NCBI GenBank assembly: GCA_013396655.1
Contig: WBMV01007702.1
Coordinates: forward strand, 429,033 to 493,032
Length of the DNA stretch: 64,000 bases
Direction of reading: 5' to 3'
Source: Campylorhamphus procurvoides
Taxonomy: Eukaryota; Chordata; Aves; Passeriformes; Dendrocolaptidae
Shown: one piece after another, positions 21,101 through 31,400 of the stretch
Position numbering within the stretch: position 1 is the stretch's first letter
Layout: the number at the start of each line of letters is the position of its first letter
Translations under genes and position numbers: made by a program
Notes under the pieces: model-generated
What the model saw: only the letters and a program-made list of their open reading frames with translations
The model's database searches: none
What the model was told of the DNA's origin: nothing

Positions 21101-23639
21101 CTGTTTTGATCCGGCAGTGTCTCCTCTCCTCTCTAAGGCTGTCTGGAAGGATTTGTTGGAGCCTTTTTTCAGGAGAGCCCGGCCGTGGCTGCCTTGGCAC
21201 ACGCACAGGGAGCTGCTGCGCCGGGATTTAAGGGCAGCCAGGGCTGTGACAGGAGGCGTGAGCAGGAACACAATCCTTTCACGGGGCTCTGCTTTTGCAT
21301 TTAAAGGAAATTCTGTGTGCTCAGCGTTCAGATCCGCTGCCCCAGTGACATCCCGGGCTGTGGGACTGCAGCAACGCCACCAGGAGCCTTTGCCTTCCCT
21401 GCTTAGTTTGCCAGAGACTATTAGACATTTGCATATGTTAAAGAGCCATTGTGTGACCCTGTGACAAAGAGTTTTATTTTATCTGCTCCTTCGAGGAGTA
21501 AACTGAGATGGAGAACAACCCCGTGGTGTGGCTGTGGCCACACAAGAAGTTCCCTGTTGGACCTGCAATTGGAACCCTCCGGTGCAGGAGGGTTCTGTGT
21601 CCTGGTGACTTGATGAGCTTTTCCTCCTGGCACAGCCCAGGACCAGGAGTCTTCCCCTCCAGTGTGGAATTCTGACCTCCCTGCTGGATCTCCAGAGCTG
21701 AGGATCAAAGCTGGGTGTTGTGAGTGCTCAGTGTAGTCAGTGAGGAGGATGCCCTGCCAGTTTCCATGGATCCCCTGCAGCCTGGGATTAACCAAGGGGA
21801 GGCTTGGGGGCTGCCCACATGGAGAAAATCCATGTGCTGCCTTTGGCCTGGTGAGATCTTGAAAACACTTATTGCTGCCCTTTGTACACAGAAAAAACTG
21901 AGCAGGATCCTGTTTGGTAGCATGGTGCCTCTTTGAAGTAGCAGAAAATCCAGAAACCAACCTCAGTGTTGGAGGAGAAAGATAAAAGTTTGGATGATTA
22001 TCAAAATGCCCTGAGCTGAATTCAAAGGAGAGTTTCTTAGGAGTGTAAATAGTGGGGGGGGTGGTTAAACAGAACCAGACTGACACATCCCAGTGCTCCT
22101 TCCCATACACAGAGCTGCTCTGGGAAATGGAAATGTGTGCTCAGCTCTGGGTTTCCCCCTAAAATGCATTCCACTTTTTTGTGGGAGAAGTACCTGGATG
22201 GCACTGCATGTCAGGGGAGCTTTCTGTAGAAACACGCTTTGCAAACCAGGATTTCTTTTAGTGGAAGGTGCTGAAGGAGGTACTTAACTATTTACCTAAA
22301 CCTCTTAATTATAGCAAGAATTGACTGTAAATAGACTCAAAGTTTCCATCTCTTGCTTTATAGTGAGCCTTGAATTCCTGTCCCTTTCCTCTGGCTCAGC
22401 TGTGTGTGGTTGGACTGGCTCGTGGCTGTTCTTGCTTGGGCTGGCTCTGGATTGATCTGTCACTTTGCTAAAGAAAAATAAGGACTGTATTGGTAAATTC
22501 CTAATTTCTTCTGAGACAGTGAGTCCAGTTGTGTTCAGGCACCACTATGAGAGGTAACCACATTCCTCATTGCCCTTTCTCACAATGTTCCCCAGCCCTA
22601 TGTTAATTAACAAAACCCCTCTCTTTTCCCCCCAGTGTTAACTCATTTATAGGCAAAGTGCATGTTAAATTCAGTAAAAAACTTCCTGCGTTTTTATAAG
22701 TATTTTAAGAATATCAGCCTCTCTGGCAGTGCTGGAAGGATCCATGTGGTCTGTGTTTAGTGTTGGGATGTGAGTTGCATGCAGTAAATAGGAGGGTGGA
22801 TCAGCCCTTCTGCTGACCAGATGTTACTTGAAAAGACAAACAAAATACAAAAATGGCAGAAAAAGGTGTGCTAAAAATTTGCTTTTCTACTCAATGTAGG
22901 TTTTACAACAAACTGCAAGAGAAGCCAAAATAAGGTGTCCTTTGTCATAGTGGGTGAGGAGAACTCCATCATGGGAACAGAATCTCTTTTTCTGAAAGTA
23001 GGGAACAGGGAAGAGCCAGCAAAGCTGAATTTCTCAAAGAAACTCTTCCTTCCAGAACAATGTGTACCTCTGAGGGAAGGGATGAGGAAACTGAATTCAT
23101 CCCCAAGTGGGACAATTGGGAAATTGTGTTCATATTCTTTGGTTCTGGTCACTACAGAATACTGGACTACATTGGCCATTATATTAATTTCTTTAGTGAG
23201 TTATTTACAGTTATATACATTTGTATGTATACATACACAGCTATAACCTGCAGAAATGTGTTTGGAGTTGTCTGATCTAACCTACTGTGCTCCTCTGTGA
23301 GTTTGGTTTAGTTGGACTCTGGGTTGCTTGAGGATCTCTGCAGATGTCTGGGTTTGTTATTTAAAAGAGTAAGATCAGGAAGGATTACAAAGAGAAGGGA
23401 AATAACAAAGATTACAAAGTCTTCTGGCTCTGAGTCTTATGTAGAAAATTAGACCAGGATGAATCCATACTTAAGTGATGACTGAACCTGAACAATCCAC
23501 ATGTATATAAGAAATTCTCCCTGAAACAACCCAAAGTCCTCATTTTCCATGTGTGACTGGTGAGTGTGTGCCCTGTGTTATGATCTGGTACTGTAACCAC
23601 AGACTGAAGAGAACACCTAAGGCAGGAGGGGAGCAATGA
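18138..23639. other. Long non-coding stretch
   Basis: No gene is supported. 18890-19020 and 19925-19960 (TGTTAATTAAATTACCC) are AT-rich and may be weakly constrained. 21110-21400 keeps about a dozen CpGs, with a GCCCGGCCGTGG block near 21178, and is mildly CpG-enriched. The 690-base minus frame at 21421-22110 is long for chance but has no recognisable domain, is proline- and histidine-rich, and has no splice or promoter context. 22260-22330, 22590-22710 and 22860-23260 are AT-rich ordinary sequence. Confidence 0.45.
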
Positions 23640-23815
23640 AATCAACCGAAGTATGTGAGAGGAGAATCAATCCCCTAATTAAACCTGGGTGATAAAAATG
23701 AAGATACCTTCTGAGTTCCTGTCTGTGCATTTCCTACCAAAGTTCACCCGAAGTTAAAGATGTGCTTAATTGAGAAGCACGGAGTTGAGGCTTTCTCTGG
23801 GTTTGAAAGGCTGAA
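23640..23815. promoter_or_regulatory. CNE-like block
   Basis: Contains AATCAATCCCCTAATTAAACC (homeodomain and paired-like cores side by side), GATAAAAATG, and TTCACCCGAAGTTAAAG, a nuclear-receptor-like half-site pair. Judged from motif density only. Confidence 0.3.
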
Positions 23816-23858
23816 TTCTTTTCTTTTTCACTTTTCTTTCTTTCTCCCCCTTCTCTGC
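23816..23858. repeat. Polypyrimidine tract
   Basis: About 43 bases almost entirely T and C, with a single A. The complementary strand is polypurine, and such tracts can adopt triplex (H-DNA) forms. It lies just before the open CpG-bearing block at 23870, but the AG that follows is preceded by ATTAAAA, which makes a poor splice acceptor. Confidence 0.7.
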
Positions 23859-23869
23859 TCATTAAAAAG

Positions 23870-24115
23870 GTGCTATTTGTGGTCATTAGGAGGCACCCAA
23901 AGCAATTAGGTCCGAGTGACCTTCGTGATAGCTATTCAAGACAGAAGCTGCGGCAGGATTGTGTTGTAAACAAGCACAGAAAGGGGGGCACACTAAACTT
24001 TATGGCGTGTTGGTATGTCGGGGGGAGATTAGAGGATGATGCACTCAGCGTCCCTGTAAATCTTATTTATCACTCGTGTGGGGGAGGATGCCGCATCTGG
24101 GGGGAATCCTAGGAC
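23870..24115 (+). promoter_or_regulatory. CpG-retaining conserved-looking block, open in one frame
   Basis: About eight CpGs are spread over 245 bases in a CpG-poor neighbourhood. The block also holds TTGTGGTCATTAGG, TGTAAACAAGC (a FOX-type TGTAAACA core at about 23966-23973), ACTTTATGGCG and ATTTATCACTCG (Hox/GATA-like). One plus frame is open for 80 codons with a varied composition. I do not recognise it as a protein, the acceptor context is poor, and no good GT donor ends it. I read it as an enhancer-like element rather than an exon, with real doubt either way. Confidence 0.35.
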
Positions 24116-24290
24116 AGCGAGGTTGTGAACTTTGGGGTTTTATCAGTTCAAATGGCAGAGCTCTGGAGTGATGGAAGAAGGAGGGAAGGAAACAACAGAG
24201 TAAGGCCAAGTGACTCAGCTGGGAGCGTGAACTGGAAGTCAGAAGTGAGGTAGAAGGAGAAAAATGCCTTATCAGCTGTGATATGTGAGA

Positions 24291-24453
24291 GTGCCCACTG
24301 TGCCCATCCTCCTGCCCTGTCCTGAATGACCACTGTGCCCATCCAGCTGCACTCAGTGCCCACTGTGCCCATCCCTCTGTCCTGAATGCCCACCGCGCCC
24401 ATCCTCCTGTCCTGTCCTGAGTGCCCACCGTGCCCATCCTCCTGCCCTGTCCT
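24291..24453. repeat. Minisatellite, 28-37 bp unit, about 5 copies
   Basis: Copies begin GTGCCCACYGTGCCCATCC and continue with a CTCCTGCCCTGTCCTGA-type end. Unit length varies (37, 28, 32, 33 bases and a partial last unit). The minus strand translates to tryptophan/glycine-rich frames across it; the unequal unit lengths break any reading frame between copies, so these are not genes. Confidence 0.9.
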
Positions 24454-24459
24454 GGCTCA

Positions 24460-24912
24460 GGAATGAGCAGCAGGGATGCCCCGGGCTGCCCCCAGGGATG
24501 CTCCATCCCCGGTACCAGTGCGAGCCCTGGGGCTTTGGGGCTGCTCCGATGGCAGGACCAGTTTGGTGCGGGGTCAGGCGCTCTCGGGGCACGGGGCAGG
24601 CTCTCAGTAGAGTCCACCATCTGGCAATCATAAACCGAGTAATCAACATTTTTTCGCGCTGGATGGTGAGGAAACAAGCTGCAGACGATTGCCGGGCGCT
24701 GCCGGCCCGCACAGACACCTTTATGGCCCGGCTCTGCCCGGGCTGGGTGTCTGCGCCGCGGGTCAAAAGTTCAGCCTCGCTCCCCCTGCTCTCCTTTTCC
24801 AAAGATGGGAATTAGGCAGCGGGCTGGAATGCCGGGAGACTGTAAAATGGCTTGTCCTCCCAGCCCCTCCTACCCCGCTCCGAGCGCTCCGAGGAGGAGG
24901 TTGGGCAGCGCA
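24460..24912. promoter_or_regulatory. CpG island
   Basis: Roughly thirty CpGs in about 450 bases, including GCGCTCTCGGGGCACGGGGC near 24579, GCCGGGCGCTGCCGG near 24690, and GCTCCGAGCGCTCCGAGG near 24877. Inside it, 24600-24700 is less GC-rich and motif-like, with CCATCTGG (E-box), CAATCATAAACCGAG, GTAATCAAC and TTTTTTCGCGC. This is the best CpG-island candidate in the window. It could be the promoter of an unannotated transcript or an orphan intronic island. No clear TATA box, initiator or first exon is recognisable. It is flanked directly by minisatellites on both sides. Confidence 0.6.
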
Positions 24913-24925
24913 GGCTCAGAGAGCA

Positions 24926-25079
24926 GGGATGGAGGGATGGGGATGCAGGGATGGGAATAGAGGGATTGGGAATGCTGGGATGGGGATGCAGGGATGGGGG
25001 ATACAGGGATGGGAATAGAGGGATTGGGAATGCAGGGATGGGGATACAGGGGTGGGAATACAGGGATGGAGCATGGGCT
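24926..25079. repeat. G-rich minisatellite, about 12-15 bp unit with longer period
   Basis: Repeats of GGGATGGGGATGCA and GGGATGGGAATAGA units, arranged in a longer pattern of about 57 bases that occurs almost three times. The plus strand is purine-rich and strongly G-skewed, with many GGG/GGGG runs, so slippage and G-quadruplex structures are likely. Translated frames (glycine-methionine-tryptophan-rich) are repeat artefacts. Confidence 0.9.
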
Positions 25080-25089
25080 CGGGGCTAGA

Positions 25090-25301
25090 CCGGGAATACA
25101 GGGAGTAAACGCAGCTCTAAATTTGTCAGGGAATACAGGCATTAAACACAGACCAGTTTAGTCAGAGAACTCAGGAATTAAACAGGGCTCCGACTTTGTC
25201 AGGGCATTCAGACATTAAACACGGCTCCAATTTAGGGAATAGAGGAATCAAACCCAGCTCCAGCCTTGTCAGGGAATTCAGGAATCAAACCCAGCTGGGA
25301 C
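25090..25301. repeat. Minisatellite, 35-37 bp unit, about 5-6 copies
   Basis: Head-to-tail degenerate copies of a unit that starts CAGGGAATWCAGG, continues ATTAAACNCAGCTCC and ends with a TTTGT-like piece. Copies start at about 25090, 25127, 25163, 25200, 25235 and 25270. It abuts the 12-15 bp array with no unique DNA between, although the two units differ. The GGGAATACAGG module at the start of each copy resembles the last units of the neighbouring array, so the longer array may have been born from it. Confidence 0.9.
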
Positions 25302-25979
25302 AGGGTGGGCAGCAGCTCCCAACAATGGGCTGGCAGGGCAGGCTGGCTGGGTACTTTCTCTTGTTGCCTGAGCACAATTAGCAGCTTATAAAAGTTGCTC
25401 TGCTGCTGTAGCAGACCTTGGGGGGAAACTGGAAGGTGAGCATTTGGGGTCTGCTGTTTGGAGCAGGACATGAAACCTTTTCAGGGCAGATGTGTTGTCA
25501 GCAGAGCTTGTGGGCAGTCCTGTCACAGGAGCAGATGCCACTGAGGGGGGAAACACGTCAGTGATTCAGCAGGTGTAATCCTTCTTAGAATTATACCATA
25601 GGAAAGTAAAACTGGGAACAGCTATTTAAGGGTTTCTCCTGTGCTGACTTGCACGTTGTGTGCGGTCAGAGCTCCTCCCACTGACCTCCTTCCCCAGTGT
25701 TTGGGCACCCTCCCTTTGGGGTGAAAATTCCAGTTGCCCAGATGTGACAGGAGTAACACTGGACACAGACACCTGGGCATCACCTGAGTGCCACAGGGGT
25801 TCTGTTTCTGCTCCTGGGGAAAGCAAGGGGCATGAGGAGCTGCCTCAGAGCAGGATGGGGCTCAGGGGGTTCAAACAACCACAGCTAAATTCAGAGAGCA
25901 GTGTCTGGAACCAGGAGCAAGTAGAAAATACAAGGGAGGTTAAGTGTGAGCATGGAGTGTTTTTAAGGTGATAGATTAT
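25302..25979. other. Non-coding stretch
   Basis: Unique mixed sequence. Chance frames on both strands at 25626-25971. Nothing recognisable. Confidence 0.5.
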
Positions 25980-27060
25980 AAAAGAGAGATCTCTTTTTCT
26001 AAAGAAGAGAACTTGATTAATTTCTTTGTCTGAATAATAAAGAACATTTTAAACCAGCCATACCTGGTTAATATGAATCATTCTATAAACTGTTTTTTCC
26101 TCCCACACAGCACAAAACCTCCAGATTAACAAATATTCTGGAATGCAGAAGGCACATCTGGTCTGCATTACTGTGGGCCCGGCTGTAATCACATGAGAAA
26201 GCTACCTTGGGTTTTTATGTAGAAATGTTTGTATTACACAAACCCCTGTTGCCAGGCAATTTTTATTAAAACAGCCAGTTTATGCTCAATATAGTGTCCT
26301 GCTGAGGAGCTCGGAATGCCATGGAAATCTATGCACAGCTTCACTCCCATTGTTCAAGTTCCAGGGGCTGAGTGTAACCAGAGGAGTGATGGGTGGAATG
26401 GTTGTGCTTTGTCTGCACTAACACTTCACTTTTTGGAACCTCCAGTTGTTGCTGCCCTGCCTGCCACAGTCACAGTGGGTTGCTAAGGAAGCTGGAACTG
26501 TAACCCCCCTTTTGCCTGGGTACTGCAGGTTATAATGACATGGAAATTAAAATATCACTGCCTAGGCTAAGCTAGTGCTCCAGGTGGGCCTCGATTCCAA
26601 AAGTGGGGAATTAAACCAAAACGTACAGTAGCCAAGGGGAGCATGGCAGGGTTAGTTTTGAGGGCCGGAGGGTTTCTAATGATGCATGGAAGATTAGAAA
26701 TGCTTACTTTGAAATCCCAATTCTCAGGACATAATTTTAGAAGTTGCTTAGGATAATTCTCTTAGGGACTTAAAATGATTAAGATTTACCATGTGCTTTA
26801 AAGATGTTCACATTAGAATACTGATCTGACCTGACTAGCAGTGCTTCCCACAACTTGAGTCCAAAGGTGTTACGGTAAATCCAGAAGTTTGGCTCGGTGA
26901 AATTTGGGTAAATAAATATCTGTGAAGCTTCTCATGTGCGAGGCATGTTCATCTGGATGTACTGGGGAAGTGTCTGATAAAGCTGGAAATAAATACTAGC
27001 AAAGCTATTCCTTTATCCTGCAAGAGTCAGAGCAGTTGGTACTCGTTGTAGGGTGGGGAA
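25980..27060. promoter_or_regulatory. Long CNE-like tract
   Basis: About 1 kb of AT-rich, low-repetition sequence with dense motif-like text: GTTAATATGAATCATTC, a TGTTTGTATTACACAAACC FOX-like inverted pair at about 26227-26244, an RFX-like X-box at 26248-26260, TCTAATGATGCATGG near 26675, ACTTAAAATGATTAAG near 26769, and GATAAAGC near 26976. No frame stays open across it. It is one of the strongest candidates for an enhancer cluster, though I cannot align it. GGAATGCAG and GGAATGCCATGG give two TEAD cores. Confidence 0.4.
26248..26260. promoter_or_regulatory. RFX-type X-box
   Basis: GTTGCC, one spacer base, then GGCAAT. This fits the RFX X-box (GTNRCC N0-3 RGYAAC) with one mismatch in the last base. 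RFX factors regulate ciliary and MHC-II genes and also act in brain enhancers. It sits within the CNE-like tract, which raises its likelihood a little. Confidence 0.45.
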
Positions 27061-27539
27061 ACTTCCCCAGCATTTTTCAAGAACTGAGTCTGCTGAGTTC
27101 AGGATGTTTCTTTGCCTTTCTAACTAAGGGTGTTAGAAATTCTTGCAGAGTAAACCTGAACAAGTGGCACTAAAGGTCATGAGACAGGAAGGGGAAGAAG
27201 GAGGTTCCCTGGGTTGTGTCAGTCGCAACTGTCTGCAGGAAACCACAGAAACCTGCCCCAGTCTGGGGACATCCAGTCACAACACACGGCCTTGGCCAAG
27301 TGGTTCCTTCCTGTTCAGCAGCTCTGCAGAGAGAACTCTCTTCTCTCCCCCAGTGTGTCCACTGGGAGATCTGGGAGCTGTCACACAGTGCGTGCCAGTT
27401 TATGTCCTGCCCTGGCAGAGATTGTCTTGGTTTAGTTTGGTTTAAAATGCTGCTTCCTCGAGAAGCAAAGGCTGATGGATAGAGGGGCTCCAGGTGGTTC
27501 ATCTCCTTCCAGTGCCCTTTCCTGAATTTCACAATAGGG
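27061..27539. other. Non-coding stretch
   Basis: GC-richer unique sequence between two CNE-like tracts. Frames overlap on both strands at 27143-27532 without family resemblance. Confidence 0.5.
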
Positions 27540-28495
27540 ACACATTTGCATGTGGATGGCAGTTCCTGTCCCGACTGGCTAGAAGAATCTGGCTGAATCT
27601 TGGGTTTGTTTTATTTTTCAAATAAATATGACAATCCTTGGTGGGTTTTGTCTATATAAGGTGGTGAGCAGTTTGTAGAATCGGGTCCCAAGACTTTACA
27701 CGTCTGGGATCCACATCATGCCACATGGAAAATCTGCATAATTTCACCTAATGGGTGAATTGAAACTCCTGCAGCTAACTCAGTGCAGCTGTACTCGGAA
27801 TGTGTGCAAACAGACCTGATAAGAATGGTGTTTTTGTTTAGATTTGTCAGCTAGGAACATCTTTAAGTAAGACACGCACAAAATACGGGGCTGTGACTGT
27901 TGACACCAGTTTGGTTTGAAACTGGTGCAGCTTTTCAGTGTGGGGCTGATGTTGGTGTTCCTGTCCTCAGGAACTGTTTAATTGCTCCCCTTTCAAGAGG
28001 AGGTTTAAATCTCCAGTGGAGTGTGTGCCAGACTCTTGACACGCATGACAATTGAACTGTGTCTTTTCCTGCCCGCTATTTAACAACACTATTGGCATTT
28101 TAAATCACTTACATTGAATGACTTGACCTAGCTGAAAGTGGTGGTGGGTGCAGAGATAAAACTGGGGTAATGAAGTTGACTTGTTAGCATAAAACTGAAT
28201 TTTGCCCTTATTACAGTGATAATTAAAACCCCACTGCCCCTGTCCTGTAGCAGGAGTTGTACAGCTTATTAAATCCATGCACAGCCATGCAGTGAGGTGC
28301 TGCTTTATTTATACTGAACATGCTCATTATATTTAATTTTTTAGCGCAGGAGCCCTGTTAGAGCTATAGATGTACCACCTTTTTTGAACACATTTTCTTG
28401 GCACAAATTGGTGTGTTTTGTTGGTCTGTCACATCAAGCAATATCCTTGTCAGTGCCAACTAATTGCTATCAATCAACTGCTGAGCATGAAAGGC
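27540..28495. promoter_or_regulatory. Long CNE-like tract
   Basis: AT-rich, non-repetitive and motif-dense. It includes TCTATATAAGG (27651-27661, TATA- or CArG-like with one mismatch), a small inverted repeat TTCACC-TAATG-GGTGAA (27743-27759), the CACCAGTTT/AAACTGGTG inverted repeat (27904-27927), CATTGAATGACTTGACC near 28113, GTGATAATTAAAACC near 28217, and CTAATTGCTATCAATCAACTG near 28460, where ATCAATCA matches a PBX/HOX-type site. No frame is open through it. It probably contains more than one element. Inference from motifs only. Confidence 0.4.
27904..27927. promoter_or_regulatory. 9-bp inverted repeat with Grainyhead-like half-sites
   Basis: CACCAGTTT (27904-27912) and AAACTGGTG (27919-27927) are exact reverse complements, six bases apart. 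AAACTGGT resembles the AACYGGTT core bound by Grainyhead-like (GRHL/TFCP2) factors, which bind as dimers. It could equally be a chance palindrome or a cruciform. It is inside a CNE-like tract. Confidence 0.45.
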
Positions 28496-31400
28496 TGGTC
28501 TGAACGTTTATTAAAGCATGGTAGAAAGCCCAGGACACATGATTTCTCCTCAAATAGGAGGCAGGTTCTGGAGGAAATAGGCTGACACATCCCCGTCCTG
28601 CACTTCGGGTGGGTAGATGGAGCAGGCGGGAGTGATTTATGGCAGGATTTAGTGCCTGTCACTTGGGAGTGAGTGTGAAAGTGGCCAGGAAGAACCCATC
28701 CCTCCCTGCTTGCTGCAGGGACAGCAGGGACCATCTGCTTGCTCACACACTGCTGGCAGAGCTGCTCTGCTGGGTGCTGGGCCAGGGCAGCCAGCAATGC
28801 AGGTGATGTTCACATAACACAGCTAAAATAATCCCCAGCATCCAACTCAGATAATTCAGGGCACAATTGACTCGAGTCTGAATTTCTCCCCCTGGTTAAT
28901 TCATTTGTGTGCAGGCTGTTCATTTCAGGGGGTGCTGCTCTTGGCTTGTCTTGGCACCCAACCTGGCGTTCAAATTGCTCATAATTTGTTAAGATAACAG
29001 TGGTTTGTAGCCTGGTTGTCCAGGGCTGTTGCTTTGCCTGCCTGCCTTGTCCACTGCTGTGAGCCCAGGGGTCTCTGAGCAGGCTCTGCCAGCCCTGAGT
29101 GGGGACATCCCAGGTGTCCCTGCCCCCAGAACAGCATGTCCAGCACCCCCAAGGTGTCGATCCAAGGCTCAAAAGGTCAGAGCTCTTGTGTGTGTGAGTG
29201 TTTATGACCTTCCATTCGGTTCTCAGGAGTCCCATTTCATGACCATCATCAGTCCTGGCCGGGGCATCAGGCGGGTCAGGGGTGTTTTTATCTCTTTCTT
29301 TATGACTCCTGATGTTTTTTTTAGGAGGAGCAGTTCATTCCTTCTCTTTCTTACAAGCTCACTTGAAAGTTCTGGAAATAACACTGCCTGTCGATGTTTG
29401 AAATGTTTTTATTCTCAAAGAGAAGCTGAGTGTTCACCTTAATTCTGAAACAAGACACAAACCTCAACCCCCAAAGCAGTTGCAAGGCTTCACAGCTGTG
29501 TGGAATAACAGCCTTGTGGAGGAAAAGGAGCAGGGTTGGAAATGAGGGAGAAAGAAACAGCTGTGCCTCGTTTGGGCCTCTCTTTTCTAACAGCAGGAAC
29601 CCTTTTCTCAGGGAAAGGCTGGTACACAGCAGTTTGCTGATGCTCTGGACATTCAGAAACCATTTCAAGGGCCCTCAGGATTTTTTTTTCCCTTGAAAAT
29701 AGACATAAATTTGGGAAATGTGACTTGCTAGGACAAGAGAGACACCTGAATTCTGAGGAGGAATGAACAGGTTTAGGAGAAGGAGGAAGAATCCCACTCC
29801 CCTTGTTTGTCTCTCTCTGTGCTGGATGGTGGAGTTGGGTAAGTAACACGTATTTTGTGTCTTATGTTTAAATTCTGGTGGTTGCTTGGGAGGGTTTTTC
29901 CCAGCTAATGTCTTGCTTTCTGACTGGAAGATGTTTTGTCCTTACTGGCCTACTCTAGAATTCTAGTTCCAGATACTGTTACTGATCTGTTGTTGATTCA
30001 CAGGGCATTTCCTGTGCTTTAGGATCTTTATTTTGTAATAGTAGTTTATTTGAAATAAGCAAACAGAAAGGGGGCAAATCATCATGAAAGCCCTTGAACA
30101 CCAGAGCTATGTATTATTCCCCCTTGGTTAAAGACATCTGTCTTACCATTCCTGTGCATTGTCATCAAATTGCAGTTTAATTTCCTTGTAAACAGTATAG
30201 GAAAATATTTTCCAAGTGTATTCCTGGAGGGCTTTGCTGATAACAGACAGCAACAGGGCATTTTCCTGCAAAAGCACAGCAGAGCTGCTGTTCTCTGTTG
30301 CAGAATTTGTATGGATCTTCAGAGAAATATCCAAGAGCACTGATTGCTTTGCCCAGGTGGACTGTTAGAGAAGTGCACGTTCCCCAACTGCATATTAACT
30401 TTCATAATTCACTGGTATCTCTTCCAATCCATCACATTTGCCTTCTGAGAAAAGCCCTGAGAAGTGTGTAGAGAGAGACCTGGGATTTTGCTGATGTAGC
30501 CTGACTAAATCCATAACCAACAGAGCCAAAATATTGAAACAGGCGTTTACATTTCAGATGGAACTTCACAAACAGGCCGATGTTTTGGGACAGTGGCTTT
30601 TTCCCTTTAAAATTAAGCAACACAAGACCCAGGAAGAAACATTAGTGCATCGAAAATGAAGGTTATGAACAGCCAAAAAAGTGAAGATGTGTTTAATTAA
30701 GATAGGAAAAGCAGAGGGAGTGTAACACAGACCTGAATTTTGGTGTTCTCCCAGGGAAGCCTTGGCTGTGTTGACTGGCAGTGTTGGGTTTCTTGTCCAG
30801 CAGGGCTGGGCTGGGCTGAGCAGGGGGTGTTGGAGTGAAGGGCTTTGCTGAGGTGCAGTTTGAGAGTAGCTCCGAGAGGGAAGAGGCACAGGCTGGGTCA
30901 GTCCTGTGGTTTTTGGGTGTTCTTGCCAAACGTGGTTTCAAGTCAATTGACTTCAGACCACAGGGCTCAGGAGGGGCTTTGCTGGGTTTGCCTCTGCCAG
31001 GTGAAGCTTCGTTTGCTGCAGGCCTGAATGTCTGATTTGTCAAGACATTGATTCAGAAGTATTTCAGATCTGCATTTTCTCCCTCCCCCAGTTAAAACCA
31101 ACTCAGAGTTTGTCAGATCTCAACTTCCCCCCAAAGCCTTCCCTTCATTTGTGGGCCCTGAGCTGAGCTGGACCTTTCCTGGTGCTGTCCTGGGACTTCC
31201 CAGCTGCTCCTTGGTGGTGTTTCAGTGCAAGGACTTGCTCACTATCAAAGTTCAGCATCTTGGCCGCTATTGAACTTTTCCCTTTTTGTCACAAAATATT
31301 GAAAGCGAGGAAGTGAATATTTGTTTTTGGTTGTCCAGACCAAAACCACCTCAAAAGGGTTCCGTTTCTGGGAAGCAGTGAGCCCTGGGTAGGTTTGTAG

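Noticed and set aside
21421..22110. 229-codon minus-strand frame
   Set aside because: No recognisable domain, proline- and histidine-rich composition, and no retained CpGs or conserved texture. Long for chance, so a protein search would still be reasonable, but I cannot support it.
23081..23096. GATGAGGAAACTGA resembling an inverted MIR core
   Set aside because: The following bases do not continue the MIR consensus.
24063..24677. 204-codon minus-strand frame
   Set aside because: Runs through a minisatellite and into a CpG island; repeated WAQWA-like text comes from the repeat.
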